NCBI RefSeq assembly: GCF_900635455.1
Contig: NZ_LR134116.1
Coordinates: 1,302,001-1,366,000, forward strand
DNA length: 64,000 bases
Reading direction: 5' to 3'
Source of the DNA: Yersinia intermedia
Lineage (GTDB): Bacteria > Pseudomonadota > Gammaproteobacteria > Enterobacterales > Enterobacteriaceae
Both the position numbers and the translations under genes were made by a program. Position 1 is the stretch's first letter, and each line of letters begins with the position of its first letter. Shown here in pieces: positions 43,962 to 51,328 of this stretch. Below the pieces are notes generated by a model, which saw only the letters and a list, made by a program, of their open reading frames with translations, was not told where the DNA came from and did not search any database.

Positions 43962-44753
43962 TCATTTAAAAAAGTTAACTTTCTTGAGTTCAGACAGTTC
44001 ATAACTTAATATTGTTAATATTTCGTTCATTGAGTTTTTTACAACATTATTATGCCGCGTTACAAAATATTCATCATTATGAAAAACCTTCAATATACTA
44101 TCCCCTCTGCTAGTAATAGAGTTAATTAATGGAGGGATATGGTCTGTATAGGTATCGTCATTATGCGATGTGATAATATATATTCTCTTGGGTGAGTGCA
44201 TGGAGTTTTTAATTATGTCTTTTAGGTATTCAGAATATATTATTTTTTGACTTTCGGTTGCATCTTTAGGATATATATAAGAAAGATGTTTTTTGAATTT
44301 ATCGATCCATTTAACTAAGTCGAACTGAGGAACAGCACAAATAACTGCGCCTACATTAATCTCATGACCAAATAATAAAGACGCATAGCCACCTTTGGAT
44401 AACCCAAATAGAGTCACGTTTTCGGAAAGTATTTTATATTCTTTTATCTTGCTAGTTATAAATTCTACTACGGCCTCCTTTTTTTCAAATCCACCATTTG
44501 TACCAAGATAATAATCGCCTACTAATCCTTTATCATCTTTGACATAAATTTTACGACAGTTAAAATATCTTAGCCCAGCCAAAAGAGTATAAGGATATCT
44601 TTTAATTGGGTCTTCAGATTTCTCATCGCCTAAAGATTGGAATATTACTAGGAGCTTACTTTCCCCAACACTATTTTCAAATGGATATGGATCTTCAATA
44701 TAAGTCAATTCAACACTATTACTGCATATAAATAACTTTTCTGAAAAACTCAT
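43962..44753 (-). CDS. Alpha/beta-hydrolase-fold capsule modification protein (possible O-acetyltransferase)
   Basis: 263 residues with no signal peptide. Nucleophile elbow Gly-Leu-Ser119-Lys-Gly-Gly in VTLFGLSKGGYASLLFG; a late His at about 234 (VTRHNN) and acidic residues in SHNDDTYTDH around 199-204 could complete a Ser-Asp-His triad. The capsule O-acetyltransferase CsaC of Neisseria meningitidis serogroup A has this fold and similar size, and works beside a Stealth-type polymerase as this gene does. O-acetylation is therefore a reasonable guess; a depolymerase or esterase is possible too. Last gene of the kpsMT-region 2 operon, 79 bp after the Stealth gene. Codon use is AT-rich. Confidence 0.6.
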   Translation of the reverse strand: MSFSEKLFICSNSVELTYIEDPYPFENSVGESKLLVIFQSLGDEKSEDPIKRYPYTLLAGLRYFNCRKIYVKDDKGLVGDYYLGTNGGFEKKEAVVEFITSKIKEYKILSENVTLFGLSKGGYASLLFGHEINVGAVICAVPQFDLVKWIDKFKKHLSYIYPKDATESQKIIYSEYLKDIIKNSMHSPKRIYIITSHNDDTYTDHIPPLINSITSRGDSILKVFHNDEYFVTRHNNVVKNSMNEILTILSYELSELKKVNFFK

Positions 44754-44832
44754 TTTAAACCCTTATTGACTTAGTTCAATATTTTAATTATTTCATCATC
44801 TATTAGTAGTCAGATGAAAGTAAACTATAAGA

Positions 44833-45933
44833 TCAATGGCTATAGTATTTATCAAGAAAGGCTATAAGCTCGAAATGATAGTTGTTATTGTTTTTGAAAT
44901 CATTTGAGTTGAAATCATTAGCACAGAATGAATGCGGAGCGTTAGAGGTGTTTTTTACGGATAACAGATTTTTATAAAGTGACTTTGCATTGGGTGACCT
45001 TATATTAAAATAATAGCTTATATCTAAATGTGGAGTAGAAAGGCCATTGAGATATTGGACATAAGGAACTAAAAAAGTTGCCATATTTAAGTCGATCCTA
45101 CTCCTAAACTTATTAGATGAGAATTTTTTAATATGGACTTCAAAAAGTTCAAATGTTTTGACATACATGCTCTTTTTCAATGGCACATAAGTATGAGTTA
45201 AAGGTTTATCAAATGAAATATTTAGCTTATTTAATAATAAACTGTTGCAATTATTCGAAGCTGTCAATGTTGCTGTCGATACACCTATTTTGTTCATGGT
45301 TTCTAAACTTTTACTGCTAATAAATAAACTACATAGTCCATTCGAACGAAAAAAATGAGATGGCATTATAGGCCTAGATACAAAAAAATCATCATTAAAA
45401 TAAATGAAATTTTCACTTAAATTTGGAATTTTATAAAGATAACTTTCTATTACATGTGAATTAAATGTTGGTAGATATTCATCAGGAATTATTTGCTGAT
45501 GGTCAATTATTATTACTTTGTCTTTTAATAAATTTGGTATTTCAGGTGTTTGTTTATCAGTGACAATGAATATATTTCTAACCCATGGCATAAAAACAGC
45601 CACACTTAATAAAGAATAATATATCTCATTATGGCTCTTAAACCTTGCTTCGTCAGTTGAAAAAAACTCTATATCTGAGTGGCATAGATTAACATGGGCA
45701 TTTTTATTACCTTGCCATATTTTATCCTCAGAGTTTACCCAAGTGTAAACGATGTCAATTTCAAAGATTGGATTGAAATCTGATAATATAACCTCTTCAT
45801 TATCTAACAAGATTTCTTCACTAAGGTATTTTATGTTATTCTGGTTGGTTACTATTGGGTATTTTTTTATTAAAATATCACGAAAGAAACAACCTGGATT
45901 TAAAAAAAATTTTTTTATTTTTCTCAGATTCAT
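44833..45933 (-). CDS. Stealth family capsule sugar-phosphate transferase
   Basis: 366 residues. Conserved regions of Stealth proteins are visible in order: CR1 EIDIVYTWVNSED at about 58-70; CR2 ARFKSHNEIYYSLLSVAVF, PWVRNIFIVTD.QTP at 96-130; CR3 ENFIYFNDDFFVSRP at 174-188. Stealth enzymes move hexose-1-phosphate from UDP-sugar to a sugar hydroxyl and make phosphodiester-linked polymers, as with meningococcal CsaB. The N-terminal basic segment (MNLRKIKKFFLNPGCFFRDI) is typical of group 2 capsule synthases. AGGAA with about 8 nt spacing supports the start. Probably a capsule polymerase, or one of two alternating activities. Confidence 0.85.
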   Translation of the reverse strand: MNLRKIKKFFLNPGCFFRDILIKKYPIVTNQNNIKYLSEEILLDNEEVILSDFNPIFEIDIVYTWVNSEDKIWQGNKNAHVNLCHSDIEFFSTDEARFKSHNEIYYSLLSVAVFMPWVRNIFIVTDKQTPEIPNLLKDKVIIIDHQQIIPDEYLPTFNSHVIESYLYKIPNLSENFIYFNDDFFVSRPIMPSHFFRSNGLCSLFISSKSLETMNKIGVSTATLTASNNCNSLLLNKLNISFDKPLTHTYVPLKKSMYVKTFELFEVHIKKFSSNKFRSRIDLNMATFLVPYVQYLNGLSTPHLDISYYFNIRSPNAKSLYKNLLSVKNTSNAPHSFCANDFNSNDFKNNNNYHFELIAFLDKYYSH

Positions 45934-45948
45934 GTGAATTATTCCTAC

Positions 45949-46845
45949 TTAGATAGCTGAGAGTACTGCTTCTCTATTACTAGAGTGTGGGAATAAACTT
46001 TCTAGAAATTCGAAATAAAGACTTTCATTAGATGTGCTTTCATCAAAGGTTATTGCTAGAGGGCAACGATTTGAACCATGCACTGATTGTATCCATACGA
46101 ATTTCTCAATAAATCCATAGTCAAGACGAGCATATTGAATTGGTGACTCTAATATTGAGTTTTGCAACAAAATAGTTCCTGCTATAGGAAGGAATTTGAA
46201 AATATATTCATTGCTTGATAGTTTGTTTGTATTTTTCTTATCTAAATAAATCAGGCTAATTGTATTGCAAATACTGATGTTTTCCATTGGGGTAAAATTA
46301 TAAGACACACCTTCCATTATATTATTTATATCTGAATCAAAATTAATTATTTTATTTTTATTCTTTTTGATATAATTTATTACTTTTCCATTATCACCAA
46401 TGAAATCGGAATGGTTTATTTTTTTAAGGAAGAAGAAGTTTATATTAATAAATACAAAAACTTCATTTCTATGAGAGTTAGGTAATATTCTTTTTTTGAA
46501 AAAATCATCATAATTTTCATACGTAAGAATTTCTTTGTGGGCGATTTTTATATCCTTAGATATATAACTAACACTAGAGAAGTTACCATATTTTTCTATG
46601 CTCCTATATTGTAATTTTAGAATGTTATTTTTAATTTTGTATTCTTCTAATATGTTATCAATAATTACCAAATTGACTTTTATTTTTTTTATGTCAACTT
46701 TATATCTTTCAACATTCATTTGTACTATTTCTTTATGTTTAGGTTGTGCTTTTTTTATATTTATGCTTTTTTTATTTAGGCGTTTTTCAATGGCATCTTT
46801 TAAATACAAATTTGGTGTTTTTATTAGCTTTGATAGCTTGGACAT
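45949..46845 (-). CDS. Capsule cluster protein of unknown function, possible glycosyltransferase
   Basis: 298 residues from ATG 46845, which overlaps the upstream stop (TAATG) and has AGGAG 8 nt before it; a GTG at 46854 is a weaker start. The N-terminus SKLSKLIKTPNLYLKDAIEKR has the basic-amphipathic form seen at the start of many group 2 capsule synthases. NEVFVFININFFFLKKINHS recalls the CR3 block of the neighbouring Stealth protein but lacks its Asp pair. WIQSVHGSNRC near residue 260 resembles a motif of some rhamnosyl-type transferases. The very high Lys, Asn and Ile content fits foreign, AT-rich origin. I do not recognise the family. Confidence 0.55.
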   Translation of the reverse strand: MSKLSKLIKTPNLYLKDAIEKRLNKKSINIKKAQPKHKEIVQMNVERYKVDIKKIKVNLVIIDNILEEYKIKNNILKLQYRSIEKYGNFSSVSYISKDIKIAHKEILTYENYDDFFKKRILPNSHRNEVFVFININFFFLKKINHSDFIGDNGKVINYIKKNKNKIINFDSDINNIMEGVSYNFTPMENISICNTISLIYLDKKNTNKLSSNEYIFKFLPIAGTILLQNSILESPIQYARLDYGFIEKFVWIQSVHGSNRCPLAITFDESTSNESLYFEFLESLFPHSSNREAVLSAI

Positions 46846-49247
46846 TAGTTGCACTCCTGCAAAAATCTAGTCATTACCTTGGAAATTTCATAGTTATTTA
46901 AATACGTATTTCTAGCGTTTATTCCTAGTTTTTCTAATAAAACTTCATCAGTGATTAGTTTTTCTAAACACTCTGAAAAATGCTCTATTGAAAAACATTC
47001 TGCGACTAATGAGTTGTATCCATTGACTAAGAACTCTTTTGGCCCATAACCAATATCAAAACTTACTACAGGTTTTGCCATGCTAAAACTTTCAATATAC
47101 ACCATGCCAAAACCTTCCTTGAGTGTTGTCAATGCGCAGAATGAACTATTATAGATCTCTTCATAAACTAATGATGTTGCAGTATGAATTGATATTTGTG
47201 ATGCCATATCGTTTTCATTTATTAGTGCAATAAGACTATCTTTTTCTTCACCATCACCATAAATATCCACATGCCATAGAGGGTGTTTTTTTGCAATAAG
47301 AGAGAATGACTTTATAAGTAAATCAAATTGTTTATCTTTAACAAGTCGCCCAAAAGAAACAATTCTATTGGGTTTGTGGTTAATTAATGCTCTCTGTAGG
47401 AGAGGGAGGCGATCTGGTATTCCATTCGGAATGTTGGTTACGTTGTTTATTCCTTTATCTCTATATTCTATATTTTGGAATTTTGTCAAGCCAATCACTT
47501 TATTAGCTTTATTATAGTGTTTAAGTATATCATTTTGAATTTCAAGACTATGGGAGCTAAATTCTTTGTGCTCTTGTAATATCAGAGTGTTATTATTATT
47601 CGCATATTTTATAATATTAACGCATAGCCCCGGGAAAGAACCGATAATCATTGTGTTATTAATTGTTTTTAATATTTTGTATAGCTTTATATCCGTAAGT
47701 AGAGAAAGTCCTTGATATAAGTCTTCTGTCTTTCTAAATAACTTAGATGGAAATTGTGCTAATGAATTCTCCCATTTTGATCTGTATTTTCCTTTACTTC
47801 TTACATCATTCAGATATTCAAGTCTTACACTAGGATCAAGGTGTGACTTAGGAGTATAATCTGTTCTGCGTAGCGATATAATTGTTACTTGATAGCCAAT
47901 TGAAACTAAATAGTTTGCTTGGTTGATTATAGTTTGTACCGTACCACCTATGCCATAAGCATTATAGCAAAAGTAAGTTATTTTTTTTTGTCTATCTTTC
48001 AACTGATTATCTAAAATAGTATTTGTTTTATTAAAATTTTCATAGTCATGTCTAACAATTTTAAAGTTTTTTGTTGCTTCGCTTTTTAAAGAAGACCTGA
48101 TTTTTTTTCTATTAAGTATTTTTTCTAACCCTGAAATACTGTTAACTGTAATTCCCAAAAAGTCACACGGCGAATTTAAATAATGTCCTCTCTCAAATTT
48201 ATATTCGTCATAATCAAATTGTAAAAATACAACTGGAGTTTTTAATAAATTAAATTCAAAAGCTATGGATGAATAGTCAGTTATACAAAGTGCTGTTTCA
48301 TTCAAAACAGTATCGAAATTATCTTGTCCAACAAATGCAACATTTCCGTTAAAAATGGTATCAATATTATTTTTCAAATGTAATAATTTTTCATGAAGAT
48401 AAAATACTATCTTTAAATTTTCATTTTTAGCGTAATTAATAATTCCCTTGCTTTCGAATATTTCTTTAATAAGTTTGATAAATTTATTATCTGCCATTCC
48501 ATTTATCCATTCATCTCGCCAGGTAAAGAAAAATAGAAGGTTATTCTTTCTAACTTTGCTACTACTTAAATTAGCATGTCTTGATAGTCCACTATTTATT
48601 ACTCTGCAGTCCAAAAACCCAATATTAGTTATTAATCTTTTTAGTGTTTGCAAATCAGAAAAATCAACATCTCCATTTGAATTATAATAATTTGATAGCA
48701 AAGTTATATAGAAAGTCTCTAAGTCTTTTTTGGATGCATTGCTTTTTAAATGTGGGAAATTATATTTTTTTATTATTTTATAAGTATCTACCAAATCTTT
48801 TTTTTGTTGTAAAATATTACATACTATTTCTTTCTCGCTACTTAATGATGTATGGAAGAATCTTATCCTTCCATTATAGTGCCCTCTGTGGAAATGTACT
48901 CTTTTATAAGTTATAATACCGTGTTGAAGATATACAATCGATGCCCAACCCTTTGATAGTGGCTTGTTTTTGAATGATGGAAATACATCCATATATCCAT
49001 CGTTTAGTAGCAGATAATCAGCTTTATAAAACTTCGATATGTGTTCTCTACTATCTTTTAGGATGATATTTTTTCCGTGGGATACTAGTTTCACTAAGTC
49101 TATATTGTCTTTGGTATATATGTAAAAAGTGTTCTTATATCCTTGATGCATTCTATGTTGAAAATAAGCAAAACCATTATCTCTGGCTTGCTTTCCGCCT
49201 TTCTCGCTTATGAGAATTGTTAGATCGCCCAGTGTATTTATTTTCAT
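46845..49247 (-). CDS. Bifunctional capsule synthase: TagF-like phosphotransferase domain fused to GT4 glycosyltransferase
   Basis: 800 residues. The first half (about 1-410) looks like a CDP-glycerol:polyol phosphotransferase (TagB/TagF type): IVYLQHGIITYKR at 104-116 with the motif His, and ALCITDYSSIAFEFNLL, TPVVFLQFDYDEY at 319-349. The second half (about 421-800) is a GT4 glycosyltransferase: GIGGTVQTIINQANYL at 432-447, VSFGRLVKDKQFDLLIKSF at 630-648, and the E-x7-E donor motif EGFGMVYIE at 711-719. TagF-like capsule polymerases making polyol-phosphate polymers are known in meningococcal serogroups H and Z and in Actinobacillus. No cytidylyltransferase gene for CDP-glycerol is in the cluster. 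No good ribosome-binding site precedes the ATG. Confidence 0.8.
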   Translation of the reverse strand: MKINTLGDLTILISEKGGKQARDNGFAYFQHRMHQGYKNTFYIYTKDNIDLVKLVSHGKNIILKDSREHISKFYKADYLLLNDGYMDVFPSFKNKPLSKGWASIVYLQHGIITYKRVHFHRGHYNGRIRFFHTSLSSEKEIVCNILQQKKDLVDTYKIIKKYNFPHLKSNASKKDLETFYITLLSNYYNSNGDVDFSDLQTLKRLITNIGFLDCRVINSGLSRHANLSSSKVRKNNLLFFFTWRDEWINGMADNKFIKLIKEIFESKGIINYAKNENLKIVFYLHEKLLHLKNNIDTIFNGNVAFVGQDNFDTVLNETALCITDYSSIAFEFNLLKTPVVFLQFDYDEYKFERGHYLNSPCDFLGITVNSISGLEKILNRKKIRSSLKSEATKNFKIVRHDYENFNKTNTILDNQLKDRQKKITYFCYNAYGIGGTVQTIINQANYLVSIGYQVTIISLRRTDYTPKSHLDPSVRLEYLNDVRSKGKYRSKWENSLAQFPSKLFRKTEDLYQGLSLLTDIKLYKILKTINNTMIIGSFPGLCVNIIKYANNNNTLILQEHKEFSSHSLEIQNDILKHYNKANKVIGLTKFQNIEYRDKGINNVTNIPNGIPDRLPLLQRALINHKPNRIVSFGRLVKDKQFDLLIKSFSLIAKKHPLWHVDIYGDGEEKDSLIALINENDMASQISIHTATSLVYEEIYNSSFCALTTLKEGFGMVYIESFSMAKPVVSFDIGYGPKEFLVNGYNSLVAECFSIEHFSECLEKLITDEVLLEKLGINARNTYLNNYEISKVMTRFLQECN

Positions 49248-49367
49248 TTTATATTTTACTTTGTTTTTATTTGTATACTGTAAAATTCAAGTATTTTTAC
49301 TATGAGATTTAATTTCTCTGAGATTATTTTATCTTTTTAAGATAAATACATTTTGAGTATATTGCTA

Positions 49368-50033
49368 TTATAGATTTTCATCCTTTTTGTACATATCGAT
49401 AGCTTCCTCGACTGATTCTATAAATTTAACTTTGTTATCACGTCCTATAAATAATGCTACATCACAAAATTCCTTAAGTGAACCGAGGCTATGCGATACC
49501 ATCAAAAAACTAGCCTCTTCATGACGGGATTTGAATAGCTCCGCACATTTTTGCTTAAAGCGTGCATCACCTACGGCAGTGACCTCGTCCACCAGATAGT
49601 AATCAAACTTAAATGCCATGCTCAGGCCAAAACCCAGGCGGGATTTCATGCCGGAAGAGTAGGTTTTGATTGGCATATCAAAGTATTTGCCAAGCTCGGC
49701 GAATTCCTCAACAAAGGCTACTTTCTCTCGTAATTCACGGTCTGTTGCATACAGGCGGGCGACAAACTTAACGTTTTCACGCCCGGTTAAACTCCCTTGG
49801 AATCCACCCGCCAGCCCTACTGGCCAGGAGATCGTTTTATCGGTAATAACTTTGCCGCTATCAGGCCGATCGATACCACCGATAACCCGTAATAGCGTGG
49901 ATTTACCGGACCCATTGCGTCCAATCAGGGCCACACTTTTATTAGTAGGGAACTCAACATTTAGATTTTTAAAAACGTAATGGCGGCCAGCCGGGGTACG
50001 GTAAGATTTGGTTAGATTTTCAATTCTGATCAT
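49368..50033 (-). CDS. kpsT: Capsule ABC exporter ATPase KpsT
   Basis: 221 residues. ATP-binding subunit of the capsule exporter. Walker A GRNGSGKSTLLRVI, signature YSSGMKSRLGFGLSMAF, Walker B YYLVDEVTAVGD and switch His in MVSHSLGSL are present, with the family N-terminus MIRIENLTKSYRTPAGRHYV. It overlaps kpsM by 4 nt (ATGA). After it comes a 120-bp AT-rich gap with a weak palindrome (49329-49345) before the region 2 genes. Confidence 0.95.
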   Translation of the reverse strand: MIRIENLTKSYRTPAGRHYVFKNLNVEFPTNKSVALIGRNGSGKSTLLRVIGGIDRPDSGKVITDKTISWPVGLAGGFQGSLTGRENVKFVARLYATDRELREKVAFVEEFAELGKYFDMPIKTYSSGMKSRLGFGLSMAFKFDYYLVDEVTAVGDARFKQKCAELFKSRHEEASFLMVSHSLGSLKEFCDVALFIGRDNKVKFIESVEEAIDMYKKDENL

Positions 50034-50806
50034 GAGGTTAGCATCGCCTCTTCACCGTTACGGTACAGCACTAACCCGACAAACAGACTGACAAGTGCAC
50101 ATAATGTCAGATAACTCAAGCTTACTCCGTCACTGCTATAGCCTGGAACGATGGCTGCACGGCTTAACTCGACCACATGTACTATGGGATTCCACAGCAG
50201 ATACGGCCAGTACTCTTTGGGAATCGTATGCAGTGAAAACATAATGCAGGAAATAAAGTAGAGCGGTTTTAACAGAATGGGTAGAAACTTCTCGGTTTCG
50301 GGGAAGGTCTTTCCTATAACCATAAAAATTAGGCCGATGCCACAGGAAAAAATGATTAGCATTAACCAAACCAGAACCAGTGAAATAAGGTTAACGACTT
50401 CAAACTCTTCGCCAAGCAAGCCGACGATCGCCATCAGTAAAACGTAAACTACCGCATAAATCAGTGCTTCTAAAATAGTGCGGGCAATGATGGTGTCTAT
50501 CGGCCTTACCGGGCGATAGTTAAATAAGCCTTGGTTGGCTTCTATGGCACCAATTGAACGGTTAGTGATGTTACTGAACATAAAAAAGGGGACAATCCCG
50601 TTAATCAGAAAAACCGGGAAGGAGATGTCTGGCATGGTGCGCTGCATAATGTAGCCGAAAATGCCTAGCAAAATGAGCATGTGGGCCATAGGTTCTAGCG
50701 CCGCCCAAAGATAACCCAGCCGATACTTGCCAAATCTGGTTTTAATTTCCCTCAGAAACAAAGCATTAACGGCAGCTTTTTGTACTTCGAAACCACTACG
50801 AGCCAT
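50030..50806 (-). CDS. kpsM: Capsule ABC exporter permease KpsM
   Basis: 258 residues of the ABC-2 transporter family with about six membrane segments (LEPMAHMLILLGIFGYIMQ; FPVFLINGIVPFFMFSNI; ALIYAVVYVLLMAIVGLLG; LISLVLVWLMLIIFSCGIGLIF; LPILLKPLYFISCIMFSL; LSYLTLCALVSLFVGLVL). It exports the lipid-linked polymer across the inner membrane. The first gene of the leftward operon, 34 bp downstream of the JUMPstart element. Confidence 0.95.
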   Translation of the reverse strand: MARSGFEVQKAAVNALFLREIKTRFGKYRLGYLWAALEPMAHMLILLGIFGYIMQRTMPDISFPVFLINGIVPFFMFSNITNRSIGAIEANQGLFNYRPVRPIDTIIARTILEALIYAVVYVLLMAIVGLLGEEFEVVNLISLVLVWLMLIIFSCGIGLIFMVIGKTFPETEKFLPILLKPLYFISCIMFSLHTIPKEYWPYLLWNPIVHVVELSRAAIVPGYSSDGVSLSYLTLCALVSLFVGLVLYRNGEEAMLTS

Positions 50807-50839
50807 CTGTTGTTGTCCAAAAAGTTAATTTGGTTTGTC

Positions 50840-50877
50840 CACGCTACCGCCTCTGGTTTACAGCGCCCAGTATGCTG
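50840..50877 (-). promoter_or_regulatory. JUMPstart with ops element upstream of kpsM
   Basis: The minus strand from 50877 to 50840 follows the 39-bp JUMPstart consensus at most positions and ends with the ops core GGCGGTAGCGTG (50851-50840). RfaH is recruited at ops to transcribing RNA polymerase and prevents premature termination in long capsule and LPS operons. This predicts RfaH control of kpsM, kpsT and region 2. Confidence 0.92.
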
Positions 50878-50953
50878 AAAAACAAAAATAGAGTATGGAA
50901 TACCAATATGGCGAAAATAACTACGCCAAAAGGATAGAAGTATTTATAAGTGT

Positions 50954-50981
50954 ATTATAAAAAATAGATAATACTTGCCAT
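50954..50981 (-). promoter_or_regulatory. Possible promoter of the kpsM operon
   Basis: On the minus strand a perfect TATAAT (50959-50954) is preceded by ATGGCA (50981-50976) with a 16-bp spacer. It would place JUMPstart within the 5' leader, as needed for RfaH loading. Confidence 0.4.
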
Positions 50982-51328
50982 GTGCTGTCTGGATTTTAAA
51001 CATGTATATCCACACATTACCGCAGGTAATTAGATGTGTAAAGGTTCTTCAGGTTATTGGCTTAATTTTAAGAATGTTATTTGTTATTTATAAGACCATT
51101 CTCATGAAAGCAAGAAAAGTCTTATAAATAACCGGTGGCACTCATTGGTATTATATGGCCTGTCTGTTGGGGTGTGATTTATTATATTCTAATAAATGTA
51201 TGGTTGTTTATTTTATTATTTTATATTTTTTGATTAATAATATCGAGATTGTATTTTTGTTAGTCTATTTAAGGGGGGCATAGCGAATATAGATGATGAT
51301 AATCCTATGCTTAAGCCCCCCGAATTAT

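Larger units (their letters stand above)
50807..51328. other. kpsM-macB intergenic region
   Basis: Holds the kpsM leader with the JUMPstart/ops element and a likely promoter, then AT-rich non-coding DNA to the end of macB. No further gene was seen. Confidence 0.6.

Noticed and set aside
43174..51328. Mobile element carrying the capsule genes
   Set aside because: No transposase, integrase, attachment site or tRNA was found at either border, so mobility is not claimed.
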